Shown here: in pieces, positions 20,618-34,197 of the stretch
Layout: each line of letters begins with the position of its first letter
Position numbering within the stretch: position 1 is the first letter of the stretch
Source of the DNA: Larix kaempferi
Taxonomy: Eukaryota; Streptophyta; Pinopsida; Pinales; Pinaceae
DNA length: 64,000 bases
Reading direction: 5' to 3'
NCBI GenBank assembly: GCA_027924585.1
Contig: BSBM01000877.1
Coordinates: 3,597,501 to 3,661,500 of the forward strand
The notes under the pieces: model-generated
Database searches by the model: none
What the model saw: the letters and a program-made list of their open reading frames with translations, nothing else
What the model was told of the DNA's origin: nothing
Translations under genes and position numbers: made by a program

Positions 20618-22076
20618 CCCATTAATGACCCATAGATCCCTACTCCTAAACTCTCACTAGTTAGGTGAGACTGATCAACCAATGGAATTGTTGAATCCAA
20701 CGAAGCCTGGTTGTTCTTCCGAGAAAATGAAAGTTGATCAACTGTGATGATCTTGCCTTTGTGAGGGAACATTATAACTCGAAAAATGAACAATGGAACT
20801 GCTTGCATTGCATACATTCAACTCCTACCTAACAACAAATTGTAGTCAAGTGGAGCATCTAGTACTTCAACCTCTACAGATACTAGCTTACCTGCAAGTT
20901 CAACGTCAAACAATGGTAAGAATCCGTGTGGATGGAAAGATCTTCCATCAAAGGCGATAAGCAATGTGTTCAAGGGGGCTAATTCGGCTGAGCCCAAAGC
21001 CTTCCAGCAAGAAATGGACATTACGTGTGTAGACGCATCCTCATATACAACAGCTTTCCCAATTGTCTTGGGACCATGGACTACTTCTATTTGGAGAGCG
21101 GCGTGGTACGGAAACCGGGGTTTGATATTGGTCATATCAAAATGAGCAAGCATATTGGATGAGTCTACGCTCCCGATCGCTACAAGAAGTGCACTGCGTT
21201 GTAATGGAAAACTCTGCAATACTTCTAAAGTGGACATGGCACAGGGATTTTGGGATAAATACTCCACAACATTGTAGTTAGGAGCAGCCTGCGCATTAGG
21301 ATTGTGCACAGCTTGTTTGAAGACACCTTTCAAAATATTCGACAATGGATCTACTGGTCTCTCAATGTGGAGAGAGGTAGAATATTTAGGAACATCCTTT
21401 TCTCTTTGTTGTGAGTCCGTATTATAGTTTCTATCTAGAGTTTGTAAAAGCATGTCCCAATTAACCATATTGATAAACGATTGATCAGCTGATGAGGCAC
21501 GAGGGGTTGCCCCAGCACTAGAGTTGCCAGAAGCTGAACCTTGTCCGTGAGGGAATGGGTCCTTTAGGACAGCTGGTTTCTTATCACGTAGTAGATTTTG
21601 GGATTCTTCCGTCAGAGGGCATTGATGGGTGAGGTGGTCCTCCTCGCATAACTTGTAAGGGAACTTCACTTTATTTTTATCCTTTTTTCCCTCCCCAGCA
21701 TTTTCTATGTTTATGGGCTTTTGTTGGTTCCCCTCCCCTTTATTTCCCTTCTTTTTATTATTGTTGGGATGCTGAGGGCCCTTTTGATTGATCTGCATTT
21801 GTTGTATAGATTCTGTTTGCGAAGGGGAGGTTGTAGCTGAAGTTGCTTCAGTAGCAAACTATTTAACAGATAACGCATGAACCTGCTAAGTTAAAGCTTC
21901 AAACGCTACAGAATCTACTGAACCCACAATGCCATCATCATGTGGTCTAGGCTTGGGTTTACCTAGATCTATGTTAGATCTCAGCTTGTCGGGAATAATC
22001 TCATATAAGAGCCCAGACTTAGCATATACCAGGTCAAGCTGCTGGGTCCTAAGGATAGCTTCTTCAAAGGAGGACA
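20618..22076 (-). pseudogene. Gypsy C unit 1: distal gag and protease
   Basis: The only unit that runs on into protease. Zinc knuckle reads Y-KLC-EED-H-LTHQ-C, with the first Cys replaced by Tyr. Protease region reads AVVYEDASTHVMS, so the catalytic Asp position is altered. The later DAPLDYNLLLGRS is followed by TGA where Trp is expected (GRSWTYAM in gypsy A). The frame continues MFPHKGKIITVDQLSF and stops at the copia B insertion, resuming at 1013. It is a decayed copy. Confidence 0.85.
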
Positions 22077-22081
22077 CCCCA

Positions 22082-23030
22082 TGTTGGAATATTCACACCA
22101 TCATTTTTGTATTTTGCATGCAAATATGCATGCCACTAGATGCATCCAGTCATCATCATGGTTGTCTCCCCAGCATCTAGAGCTTGATTCTATCTCTCTA
22201 GAGCCTGTCTTTAGCCCTTATTTCACCTCCTACCTACCTAATGCTCCCTCTTTGACTTATCTGATTAGCAAGTGCACCTTTCTCACCTACCACTTTCAGT
22301 TAGAGCACCTTTACTCACCTACCTTCAGTTATCACTCAGTTGGGGCGCCTTCTCTCACCTACCAGGAGTTATCATTCAGTTAGTGCATTGATTGAGTAGT
22401 CCTTTCACCGATTGCTCATGCTGACTACTTGTAGCTTCTAGTTAGCTAGTTCTGGAGTTCCACTTGACTATTTGATAGCCTCATGCGCCCCCCTTGGAGT
22501 CTCCATTCCCTGATTTATGCCTAGATGGTTCTGTTAGACTTAGTTAGACACACTTGACTGACTATTACCATTTATGACTGATACTATTGACTGGATGATG
22601 TCTCCATTGTTATCCAAGCTAGACTTTGAGTTCGACAGCCTCATGCACTCCACTTAGAGTATCCATTCCTTGATTTATGGCCAAATGGTTCTGTTAGACT
22701 CAGTTAGACACACTTGACTGACTCTTACCACTTATGACTGAAACTACTGACTGGATGATGTCTCCATATTTATTCATGTTAGACTTTGAGCTCAGAATTC
22801 AAATGCCCTACTTGGCTAATTTGAATCCTATATGATGCCTCATCATTGATTATTGTAACACATTCTCTACATTCATTATTCATTGTACGATGTAGAGAAT
22901 GATATTGACATTGTCCATTATTCTGTGTTTATGAGTGATTATTGAATGCATGCTTCTTCTTCTTTGCAAATAATCCTGAGAGTTGGATTGTGAGTTTGTT
23001 ACAGTTGCTAGATCCTTGCAGATTATCACA
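22082..23030. repeat. Solo LTR F, copy in gypsy C unit 1
   Basis: 949 bp, TGTTGGAATATTC...GATTATCACA on the plus strand, flanked by CCCCA (22077-22081 and 23031-23035). It splits gag between TSGV and SSxEEA, which are contiguous in gypsy A (ATSGVSNEEEAI). It contains two copies of a block of about 180 bp (GTTAGACACACTTGACTGAC landmark). Confidence 0.9.
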
Positions 23031-23035
23031 CCCCA

Positions 23036-24560
23036 GAAGTTGCTAATTCCTTAGAAATATAAGGAAGGAGTGATTTGAGATACCACTCTAATAGGAACTT
23101 TGGAGGGATGTCGGCTTTAATGAGCCTCTTTCTTCTTCGTCACTCCTGGATATGGTCAGATAAGTGAGTGGATTTGTTTTGTCTGCAGATTGACAGAAGG
23201 TCTGTGACGGCATCATATTGGATAGGAAGTTGAAAGTGATTTAGAAAAACTGTTTCCAGATACCAAAAGTTATCATAAGCAGCTGCAGGCAGTTCAATAT
23301 GCCATTTAGCTACGACACTAGTCAAGGTTCTATGAAAGATCCCAATATGATGGAATCATCGTTCAACGAATTAGAAGAGCACCAAAGATGAAACGTAGTG
23401 ACGTGGTCACCAGGGTCTTCGCCAATATTTCCTTTGAACATTGGAATGTCTGAAGGCAATTTGGTTGGGACTGATGGCCATGTAGGATTGTGGTGCACCG
23501 GATCGTTAGTGAGTTTTGAAAGATATGGAAAATTTAAAGTTGCCAGAAAAGGTAAACGAGGAAATACTGATGGAATTTGGTGAGCAAGAGTTTGGTAGGG
23601 GGAACCTCCCAAAACCCGGCTCGTGTATTTCTGGCTGGGGTTGCCCCCAGCCATCGGTTGTCAGGTAAAAGCGTTCTTGAAATTGCCCCAACCATAAGAA
23701 AGATGATTACTTCTTGGGGCATTCGTCCATTGTGGCTGGGTGTTATCCCCTCCGTAATGTGGGTTAAAAATGTTACCACCCTCTCTACTAAACAATGAAA
23801 AGGGGATACTCCGTACAGGTATATTCGATGGATTTATATTATAACCTATGTAGGGGTTAAAACCAGGTGTAGTTGTAATGGACGGTGCCATCATCGAACC
23901 CATAATAGGTGTAGATGTAGTGGGGATTGATCCTACTAAAGGTGTGGAAGAAGTAGTCTATGGTATACCCTATAGCTGTTGAGTAAAAGGAGATTGATTA
24001 AAAGTCACTAACGGTATCCCTGTTAAAGGAATATTAGCTGGTCCAAAATTGGAGGTAAAGACGGTAGATGATGTCGAAGCTTGTGAGATCGACATGCCTA
24101 CAGTACCAGCATTAATACTAAAAGATGGGCTGGAAGCATAAGCACTCTGTGGAGAGCTGGGTGTCGCAGTGTTTGCAAAGGAAGGAGAGAGAACTCTCGA
24201 AACCATAGCTACAGTGGGATTTTGAGGAACTCTTGACTCATCTCCAGGATTAGTCATGGAATAACCATGGGTAAACCTGTATGCACTAAACTCGGGTTGG
24301 CCTAGACAGTCTATAGGACAAGTAAAGGATCATTGGGTCTTGGGAGGGTTGTAAGGAATGCTAAACTCTTGAGAAGTTAAGTCCTCAACCTCAATAGTAT
24401 CAAAGACCTGTTGATCCTGAATCATGATCTGTGGTTCTCCAGGTGGTTCAGTTTCTCCCGTAAGTTCGTATGAACCACGGGAATCGGTCCTCTGGCGTCG
24501 AGGTGGTGGTGGAAGCTCCATAGTGTGTGGTGGAAGGTTTTGCAACCTTCATGACCTGTA
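23036..24560 (-). pseudogene. Gypsy C unit 1: proximal gag
   Basis: Starts near MQNLPPHTMELPPPP and runs through MAPSITTTPGFNP, GGNIFNPHYGGDNTQPQW, LPFLATLNFPYLSKLTND, then to ELATSGV at solo LTR F. Stops include the NAFT-stop shared by all four units and others near 23330 and 23970. Homologous to gypsy A 10900-12640. Confidence 0.82.
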
Positions 24561-25905
24561 GAGAGGCTGTTACTCCACAGTTATAAAAACAAACTAAGTA
24601 TGAAAACCTAGTGGCCACTACTCGACTAGGGAGCAAACAACATACCACTAAAAAAAATGTCCTAAACTGATCAAAACCAGGTAGACAAAGCTAATAGTCT
24701 CAGAAGGAAGTTTGGGATGATGAGGGCCCAGAACGAACCAATAGAGTATCGAAGTTCATTTACACGACGTCCAATGGAGGTCCTCTGGGTGCAAGCGTTT
24801 GAATCACCAAATCGCACTCCCATGATTACTGCAAAGGGTTACCTTCCGAGTATGTCCTAGGTGCAGTGGAAATAGCCTTCCACTATACCTGTGAAGAGAC
24901 CTAATGGTCAAGATACTAAGGATACCCAAAATACGAAAATACCTGGGGGAACAGTCATTAGTCTAGCCAAGATGCATGGGCAGGGTAGAAAATCCCAAAA
25001 TCCAAAAGCACTTAAAGTACTAGTGGACCCCCGTACGCGAATCAGCTTTGGTTCATGCTCGAAAGGAAAGTGAGGGGGTATCCTCAGCAGTTCCAGTCTC
25101 ACATGACCTTGTGCTTAACTATGGTTTAAGTGGAGCATTCCTAGGATACTCTGATATAAGTGGGTTTGCCTAAAAGATTGTCTTACTATGATTGTTGAGC
25201 AATATAATGATTTCAGACAGTTGAAAGCGATCTATCCCGAAATCCTAGCCTAAGCTAGTTGATGTAGTGTCAAACCTAAAAAGAAAAGTTACTAATTGAT
25301 TTTATTAGATGTTCTTTTTAGAGGCTGTTTCTTACTCAAAAGGGTAGTGATGTGTATGGTATGGTTATGACAGAAAGTAAATTGTGTACAAATGATTTAT
25401 GAAACTTCACAAAGATCGTTTTCATTTTTATCTTTCAAAACAAAAGATAGGAAATCCTAAGCATAAACATTTTTATTTTTTCTCAACTTTTCTTTTTAAT
25501 TTTCAAAGCAAATAGCAAAACAATCTATCCTACCTCGAAAAATAATGGCAAATCTTACAACTAGGTTACCAATTTTCAATTTTGATCTTTTCTTCTATTT
25601 GTAAAAAAAATGATTCTAAAAAAGGAACAAGCAAGGTCTATCAAGAGTGTGGGTAAAGATAAAAGGCCTAATGGCTTATACCAATCAAATCCAACGACTG
25701 ACAAAGACTTGACCTATAGAGTTGTTTCAGTGAAAAAACTCTAGATTTGGAACAAGACGCAAAGGAAAAGGGAAATATGATGCATGCAACGGAAAAATAG
25801 ACCCAGAGGCTACTCCTAAGCATCAAAAACCAAAGAAAAGCTTCTGAAAAACAGATAGGGTAGGCAAGCAAACAAAGGAAACTCTACCGGCACACAAATT
25901 CAAAA
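24561..25905 (-). other. Gypsy C unit 1: leader copy
   Basis: Non-coding leader sequence repeated in each unit. It contains the conserved CTAGTGGCCACTACTCGACTAG dyad-like region (about 24608-24630) and A/T-rich tracts. Apparent small frames here are not conserved. Confidence 0.7.
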
Positions 25906-26598
25906 GGAACATCCTTTTCTCTTTGCTGCGAGTCTGGATTATAGTTTCTAGCTCGAGTTTGTAAAAGCATGTCCGAATTAACCATATTGATAAACGATTG
26001 ATCAGCTGATGACGCATGAGGGGTTCCCCTAGCACTAGAGTTTCCAGAAGCTGAACCTTGTCCGTGAGGGAATAGGTCCTTTAGGAAAGCTGGTTTCTTA
26101 TCACGTAGTAGCTTTTGGGCTTCTTCCATCAGAGGGAATTGATGGGTGAGGTGGTCCTCCTTGCATAACTTGCAAGGGAACTTCACTTTCTTTTTATCCT
26201 TTTTTCCCTCCTCGACATTTTCTGTGTTTTTGGGATTTTTTTGTTTCCCCTCCCTTTTCTTGCCCTTCTTTTTATTGTTGTTGGGATGTTGAGGGCCCTT
26301 TTGATTCATCTGTAGTTATTGTACAGATTTTGTTTGTGAAGCGGAGGTTGCAACTGAAGTTGCTTCTGCAGCAGACTGTTTAACAGATAAGGCATGAACC
26401 TGCTTAGTTAAAGCTTCGAATGCTACAGAATCTACTGAACCCACATTGCCATCATCATGTGGTCTAGGCTTGGGTTTACCTAGATCTGTGTTAGATGTCA
26501 GCTTGTCGAGAATAATCTCATATAAGAGCCCAGACTTAGCATACACCAGTTCAAGCTGCTGGGTCCTAAGGATAGCTTCTTCAGAGGAGGACACCCCT
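25906..26598 (-). pseudogene. Gypsy C unit 2: distal gag, truncated
   Basis: Covers EEAILRTQQLELVYAKSG, the basic KKKGKKREGKQK stretch and a zinc knuckle C-KLC-KED-H-LTHQ-F in which the last Cys is Phe. It ends REKDVPFEFVCR and stop at the tandem junction, so it lacks protease. Confidence 0.82.
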
Positions 26599-27572
26599 TG
26601 TTGGAATATTCACACCATCATTTTTGTATTTTGCATGCTTGCATGCAAATATTCATGCTACATGCATTTGCATGCCACTGCATGCATCCAGTCATCATCA
26701 TGGTTGTCTGCCCAGCACCTAAAGCTTGCTTCTAGCTCTCTAGAGCCTATCATTAGCCCTTATTTGGCCTCCTACCTAGCTAATGCACCCTTTTTTACTT
26801 ATCTTCTTAGCAAGTGCACCTTTCTCACTTACCACTATCAATTAGAGCGCCTTTACTCACCTACCTTCAGTTATCACTCAGTTAGCGCGCCTTATCTCAC
26901 CTATCGGGAGTTATCATTCAGCTAGTGCATTGATTGAGTATTTCTTTCACTGATTACTCATGTTGATAGCTTGTAGCTTCTAGTTAGCTAGTTCTGGAGT
27001 TCCACTTGACTATTTGACAGCCTCATGCACCCCCCTTGGAGTCTCCATTCTCTTATTTATGCCTAGATGGTTCTGTTAGACTCAATTAGACACACTTGAT
27101 TGACTATTAGCATTTATGACTGATACTATTGAGTGGATGATGTCTCCATTGTTATATAAGCTAGACTTTGAGTTAGACAGCCTCATGCACTCCACTTAGA
27201 GTCTCCATTCCTTGGTTTATGGCCAGATGGTTTTGTTGGACTCAGTTAGACACACTTGACTGACTCTTACCACTTATGACTGATACTACCGACTGGATGA
27301 TGTCTCCATAGTTATTCATGTTAGACTTTGAGCTCAGAATTCGAATGCCCTACTTAGCTAATTCGAATCCTATATGATGCCTCATCATTGATTATTGTAA
27401 CACATTCTCTACATTCATTATTCATTGTACGATGTAGAGAATGATATTGACATTGTCCATTATTCTGTGTTTATGAGTGATTATTGAATGCATGCTTCTT
27501 CTTTTTTGCAAATAATCCTGAGAGTTAGATTGTGAGTTTGTTACAATTGCTAGATCCTTTCAAATTATCACA
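26599..27572. repeat. Solo LTR F, copy in gypsy C unit 2
   Basis: 974 bp. Flanks CCCCT (26594-26598) and CCCTA (27573-27577) are mutated forms of CCCCA. It has a GCATGC-rich stretch near 26634-26690. Confidence 0.9.
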
Positions 27573-27577
27573 CCCTA

Positions 27578-29140
27578 GAAGTTACTACTTCCTTAGAAAT
27601 ATAAGGAAGGGGTGATTTGAGATACCACTCTAATAGGAACTCTAGAGGGATGTCGGCTTTAATGAGCCTCTTTCTTCTTCGCCACTCCTGAATATGGTCA
27701 GATAAGCGAGTGGCTTTGTTCTGTTTGAAGGTTGACAGAAGGTCTGTGCTGGCATCATACCGAATAGTAAGTTGAAATTGATTCAGAAAAACGGTTTCCA
27801 GATCCCAAAATTTATCATAAGAAGTTGCAGGCAGTTCAATATGCCATTTAGCTGCGACACTAGTCAAGGTTCTATGGAAGAGCCTCAATATGATGGAATC
27901 GTCGTTCAACGAATTAGAAGAGCACCAGAGATGAAACCTAGTGACATGGTCACCAAGGTCTTCGCTAGTCCTGCCGTCAAACTTTGGAATGTCTGAAGGA
28001 AATTTCGTTGGGACTCATGGCCATGTAGGATTGTGGTGCATCGGATCATTAGAGAGTTTTGAAAGATATGGAAAATTTAAAGTTGATAGAAAAGGTAAAT
28101 GAAGTCGTGCCGATGGCATTTGGTGAGCAGGAGTTCGGTAGGGGGAACCTCCAAAAACCTGGCTCGTGTATTGTTGGTTGGGGTTTCCCTCATCCATCGA
28201 TTGTCAGGTAAAAGCATTGTTGAAATTTCCCCAACCATAAGAAAGAGGATTACTTCTTGGGGTATTCGTCCATTGCGGCTGGGTGTTATCCCCTCCATAA
28301 TGTGGGTTAAAAATGTTACCACCCCCTCTACTAAATAGTGAAAAGGGGATACTCCCTATAGATATATTAGATGGATATATATTATAACCTATGTAGGGGT
28401 TAAAACCAGGTGTAGTTGTAATGGACGGTGCCATCATTGAACCCATAATAGGTGTAGATGTAGTGAGGATTGATCCTACTAAAGGTGTGGAAGAAGTAAT
28501 CTGTGATATACCTTACAGCTGTTGAGTAAAAGGAGATTGAGTAAAAGTCACTAACGGTATCCCTGTCAAAGGGATATTAGCTAGTCCAAAATTGGAGGTA
28601 AAGACGGTAGCTGATGTCGAAGCTTGTGAGCTCGACATGCCTACAGTACCAACATTAAAACTAAAATATGGGCTCGAAGTAGAAGCACTCTGCGGAGAGC
28701 TAGGTGTCGCAGTGTTTGCAAAGGAATGAGAGAGAACTCTTGAAACCATAGCTACAGTGGGATTTTGAGGAACTCCCGACTCATCTCCAGGATTAGTCAT
28801 GGAATAACCAGGGGTAAACCTGTATGCACTAAACTCGAGTTGGCCTAGAGAGTCTATAGTACAAGTAAAGGATCGTTGGGTCTAGTTAGGGGAGGGTTGT
28901 AAGGATTGCTAAACTCTTGAGAATTTAAGTCCTCAATGTCAACAGTATCAAAGACCTGTTGATCCTGAATTATGATCTGTGGTTCTCGAGGTGGTTCAGT
29001 TTCGCCCGTAAGTTTGTATGAACCACTGGAATTGGTCCTTTGGCATTGAGGTGGTGGTGGAAGCTCCATGGTGTGTGGTGGAATTTTTTGAAACCTTCGT
29101 GACCTACAGAGAGGTTGGTACTCCACAGTTATAAAAACAA
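27578..29140 (-). pseudogene. Gypsy C unit 2: proximal gag
   Basis: Same order as unit 1, with a continuous 113-codon core at 27909-27568 (LRLFHRTLTSVAAKWHIEL ... EFLLEWYLKS). It has the shared NAFT-stop plus its own stops near 28854 and 28512. Confidence 0.8.
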
Positions 29141-30236
29141 AATAAGTATGAAAACCTAGTGGCCACTACTCCACTAGGGAGCAAACAACATACCACTAAA
29201 AAAAAATGTCCTAAACTGACCAAAACTAGGAAAACAAAGACAATACTCTCAGAAGCAAGTCTAGGATGATGAGGGCCCAGAACGAACCAATAGAGTATCG
29301 AAGGTCAGTTACATGATGTCCAATGGAGGTCCTCTGGGTGCAAGCATTTGAATCACCAAACTACCCTCCCGTGATTACTGCAAAGGGTTACCTTCAACGT
29401 ATGTCCTAGGTGTAGTGGAAATAGCCTTCTACTATATCTGTGAAGAGCCCTAATGGTCAAGATACTAAGGATACCACAAATACGAAAATACCTGGGGGAA
29501 CAATCATCAGTCTAGCCAAGACACATGGGTAGGGTAGAAAAGCCCAAATTCCAAAAGTACTTAAAGTACTAGTGGACCCCCGTATGCGAATCAGCTTTGG
29601 TTTATGCTCAAAAGGAAAGTGAGGGGGTATCCTCAGCAGTTCCAGTCTCACACAACCTCATGCTTAACTCTTCTTTAAGTGGAGCGTTCCTACGATACTC
29701 TGATATAAGTGGGTTTGCCTAAAATATTGTCTTACTACAATTGTTGAGCAATATAACGATTTCATACAGTTGAAAGTGATCTATCCTCAAATCCTAGCCT
29801 AAGCTAGTTGATGTAGTGTTAAACCTAAAAAAAAAAGTTACTAATTGATTTTATTAGATGTTCTTTTTAAAGGTTGTTTCTTACTCAAAAGGGTAGTGAT
29901 GTGTATGGTATGGTTATGACAGAAAGTAAATTATGTGCAAATAATGTATGAAACTTCACAAAGATTTTTTTCGTTTATGTCTTTCAAAACAAAAGATAGG
30001 CAATCCTAAGCATAAACACTTTTATTTTTTCTCAATTTTTATACCTATAGATTTGTTTCAGTGAAAAAACTCTAGATTTGGAACAAGACGCAAAAGAAAA
30101 GGGAAAGATGATGCACGTAACAGAAAACCAGATCCAGAGGCTGCTCCTAAGCATCAAAAACCAAAGAAAAGTATTCGCCAAATAGATAGGATAGGCAAGC
30201 AAACCAATGAAACTCTACCGTAACACAAACTCAAAA
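29141..30236 (-). other. Gypsy C unit 2: leader copy with internal deletion
   Basis: Homologous to 24561-25905 but about 240 bp shorter, the gap falling near 30041 (TCTCAATTTTT joined to ATACCTATAG). No gene. Confidence 0.7.
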
Positions 30237-30929
30237 GGAAGATCCTTTTCTCTTTGCTGCGAGTCCGGATTATAGTTTCTAGCTCGAGTTTGTAAAAGCA
30301 TGTCCAAATTAACCATATTGATAAATGATTGATCAGCTGATGAGGCACGAGGGGTTCCCCCAGCACTAGAGTTGCCAGAAGCTGACCCTTCTCCGTGAGG
30401 GAATGGGTCCTTTAGGATAGCTGGTTTCTTATCATGCAGTAGCTTTTGGGCTTCTTCCATCAGAGGGCATTGATGGGTGAGGTGGTACTCCTTGCATAAC
30501 TTGCAAGGGAACTTCACTTTCTTTTTATCCTTTTTTCCCTCCCCGACATTTTCTGTGTTTTTGGGCTTTTGTTGGTTCCCCTCCCTTTTCTTGCCCTTCT
30601 TTTTATTGTTGTTGGGTTGCCGAGGGCCCTTTTGATTCATCTGCACTTGTTGTACATATTTTGTTTGCGAAGGGGAGGTTGCAACTAAAGTTGCTTCTGT
30701 AGTAGACTGTTTAACAGATAAGGCGTCAACCTGCTTAGTTAAAGCTTCAAATGCTACAGAATCTACTAAACCCACAATTCCATCATCATGTGGTCCATGC
30801 TTGGGTTTACCTAGATCTGTGTTAGATCTCGACTTGTCGGGAATAATCTCATATAAGAGCCCAGACTTAGCATACACCAGGTCAAGCTACTGGGTCATAA
30901 GGACAGCTTCTTCGGAGGAGGACACCCCA
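30237..30929 (-). pseudogene. Gypsy C unit 3: distal gag, truncated
   Basis: A continuous 220-codon frame (30877-30215) from KSGLLYEIIPDKSRSN through an intact zinc knuckle C-KLC-KEY-H-LTHQ-C to REKDLPFEFVLR and stop. It is the best preserved of the distal gag copies and lacks protease. Confidence 0.82.
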
Positions 30930-31870
30930 TGTTGGAATATTCACACCATCATTTTTGTATTTTGCATGCTGCATGCATTTTAATGCCACTGTATGCATCC
31001 ATTCATCATCATGGTTGTCTCCCCAGCAGCTAGAGCTTGCTTATAGCTCTCAAGAGCCTGTTTTTAGCCCTTATTTGGCCTCTTACCTACCTAGTGCGCC
31101 TGCTTTGACTTATCTGCTTAGCAAGTGTGCCTTCTCACCTACCATTGTCAGTTAGAGTCCCTTTACTCACCTACCTTTAGTTATCACTCAGTTAGGGCGC
31201 CTTATCTCACCTACCGGGAGTTATCATTCAATTAGTGCATTGATTGAGTAGTTCTTTAACTGATTACTCATGTTGACTGCTTGTATCTTCTAGTTATCTA
31301 GTTCTGGAGTTCCACTTGACTATTTGACAGCCTCATGCGCCCCCCTTGGAGTCTCCATTCCCTGATTTATGCCTAGATGGTTCTGTTAGACTCAGTTAGA
31401 CACACTTGACTGACTATTGGTATTTATGACTGATACTATTGACTGGATGATGTCTCCATTGTTATCCAAGATAGACTTTGAGTTAGATGGCCTCATGCAC
31501 TCCACTTAGAGTCTCCATTCCTTGGTTTATGGCCAGATGGTTCTGTTAGACTCAGTTAGACACACTTGACTGACTCTTACCACTTATGACTGATACTACT
31601 GACTGGATGATGTTTCCATAGTTATTCATGTTAGACATTGAGCTCAGAATTCGAATGCCTTGCTTGGCTAATTTGAATCCTATATGATGCCTCATCATTG
31701 ATTATTGGAACACATTCTCTACATTCATTATTCATTGTATGATATTGACATTGTCCATTATTTTGTGTTTATGAGTTATTATTGAATGCATGCTTCTTCT
31801 TCTTTGCAAATAATCCTAAGAGTTAGATTGTGAGTTTGTTACAGTTGCTAGATCCTTGCAGATTATCACA
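30930..31870. repeat. Solo LTR F, copy in gypsy C unit 3
   Basis: 941 bp, flanked by intact CCCCA on both sides (30925-30929 and 31871-31875). Same insertion site as in units 1, 2 and 4. Confidence 0.9.
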
Positions 31871-31875
31871 CCCCA

Positions 31876-33432
31876 GAAGTTGCTACTTCCTTACTAATAT
31901 AAGGAAGGAGTGATTTGAGATACCACTCTAATAGGAACTCTGGAGGGATGTCGGCTTTAATGAAACTCTTTCTTCTTCGCCGCTCCTGAATATGGTCAGA
32001 TAAGTGAGTGGCTTTGTTCTGTCTGAAGGTTGACAAAAGGTCTGTGCCGACATCATACCGGACAGGAAGTTGAAAGTGATTCAAAAAAAATGTTTCCAGA
32101 TCCCAAAAGCTATCATAAGAAGCTGCAGGTATTTCAATATGCCATTTAGCTACGACACTAGTCAAGGTTCTATGAAAGAGCCTCAATATGATTGAATCAT
32201 CGTTCAACGAATTAGAAGAGCACCAGAGATGAAACGTAGTGACGTGGTCACTAGGGTCTTCGCCAGTCTTGCCTTCGAACTTTGGAATGTCTAAAGTCAA
32301 TTTCGTTGGGACTCATGGCCATGTAGGATTGTGGCGCACCGGATCGTTAGTGAGTTTTGAAAGATCTGAAAAATTTAAGGTTGCTAGAAAAGGTAAACGA
32401 GGTCGTGTCGATGGCATTTGGTGAGCAGGAGTTCGGTAGGGGGAACCTCCCAAAACCTGGCTCATGTATTATTGGTTGGGGTTGCCCCCAACCATCGGTT
32501 GTCAGGTAAAAGCATTGTTGAAATTGCCCCAACCATAAGAAAGAGGATTACTTCCTGGGGCATTTGTCCATTACGGCTGGGTGTTATCCCCTCCGTAATG
32601 TGGGTTAAAAATGTTACCACCCCCTCTACTAAACAGTGAAAAGGGGATACTCTCTACATGTATATTAGATGGATTTATATCATAACCTGTGTAGGGGTTA
32701 AAACCAGGTGTAGTTGTAATGGACGGTGCCATCATCGAACCCATAATAGGTGTAGATGTAGTGGGGATTGATCCTACTAAAGGTGTGGAAGAAGCAGTCT
32801 GTGGTATACCTTGTAGCTGTTGAGTAAAAGGAGATTGAGTAAAGTCACTAACGATATTTCTGTCAAAGGGATATTAGCTAGTCCAAAATTGGAGGTAAAG
32901 ACGGTAGGTAATGTAGAAGCTTGTGAGCTCGACATGCCTACAGTACAAGCATTAAAACTAAAAGATGGGCTCGAAGAAGAAGCACTCTGTGGAGAGCTGG
33001 GTGTCGCAGTGTTTGCAAAGGAAGGAGAGAGAACTCTCGAAACCATAGCTACAGTGGGATTTTGAAGAACTCTTGACTCATCTCCAGAATTAGTCATGGA
33101 ATAACCAGGGGTAAACCTGTATGCACTAAACTCAGGTTGGCCTAGAGAGTCTATAGTACAAGTAAAGGATCGGTGGGTCTAGTCAGGGGAGGGTTGTAAG
33201 GAGTGCTAAACTCTTGAGAAGTTAAGTCATCAACCTCAACAGTATCAAAGACCTGTTGATCCTGAATTATGATCTGTGGTTCTCTAGTTGGTTCAATTTC
33301 GCCCATAAGTTCTTATGGACCATGGGAATCGGTCCTCTGGCGTTGAGGTGATGGTGGAAGCTCCAAGGTGTGTGGTGGAAGGTTTTTCAACCTTCGTGAC
33401 CTGCAGAGAGGTTGGTACTCCACAGTTATAAG
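31876..33432 (-). pseudogene. Gypsy C unit 3: proximal gag
   Basis: A 144-codon core is open at 32300-31866 (IPKFEGKTGEDPSDHV onward). A one-base loss near 32840 shifts the frame in the S/T-rich region. The shared NAFT-stop is present near 32510. Confidence 0.8.
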
Positions 33433-33440
33433 AACAAACT

Positions 33441-34182
33441 TGTAGCTAGGGTTTTCACCCTAGCTTGTGCAAATGAGCACCTACTAAGGAGAAGGGACTC
33501 CTTAGTAGCAATTCAATAAAAATGGCAAAACAAGACAGTAAATAAAACAGTAAATTTAAAATAGCATGTGGATAAAAAGAAAATACAAGATAATAAATTG
33601 GTTTTTGTATTGATTATGCCTTCAATGTGAGGTTGGTGAAGCTCTTGTAGTAATCCAGGAGGGTTGCTTCCACGCTCCAATGGGTTCTTTCTCCTTCTCC
33701 AAAGTGTTTTGGATATGGGCCAAAGGGGCACTCAAATATGAAATTAGCTCAAAAAGGGTGAGCTAGGGTTTCAGGAGTGATTTTGGCAGAGTGAAGATAG
33801 GAATGATTGTGGATGTGAAATGGGAAGCCTCCATCACCTGTTTATAGGTTTTTAGTGGTGGAGTGTTGACCCATGGTTTTGGGCACCATATGGTTTAGGT
33901 CAACTGTACAGGGTTTTTGCTTCATTTTTTCCCTCTTTTTCCTCTTTTTTGTATTTTTTATTCCCTTTGTAGAGGGTTTTTGCTATTTTGGAGGAAATTT
34001 GAATTATTTGGGGGAAAAAAGGGGGGTTTTGGCCTTTTTGAGGCTTTTTTAATGGTTTTTTGGCCTTTTGGAGGCTTTTCAATGGTTCTTTAAGGTTTTG
34101 GAGGCAAATATGGTAGGAAATATGGACAAATGAGTCATGTAATGAGGGAGATGAGGTAGTGAGCATTTTTTGAGTGTTAACA
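33441..34182. repeat. Solo LTR G in unit 3 leader
   Basis: 742 bp with TGTAGC...GTTAACA ends and perfect AAACT duplications (33436-33440 and 34183-34187). It opens with stacked hairpins: an 8-bp stem at 33445-33464 and a perfect 11-bp stem at 33481-33508. Further in is a run of GGTTTTTTGGCCTTTTGGAGGC-like repeats (about 34020-34110). The element of origin is not identified. Confidence 0.85.
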
Positions 34183-34197
34183 AAACTAAGTATGAAA

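Noticed and set aside
26446-26925. 159-codon plus-strand frame (and relatives at 42611 and 21929)
   Set aside because: Antisense shadow of gypsy C gag running into solo LTR F; no motif.
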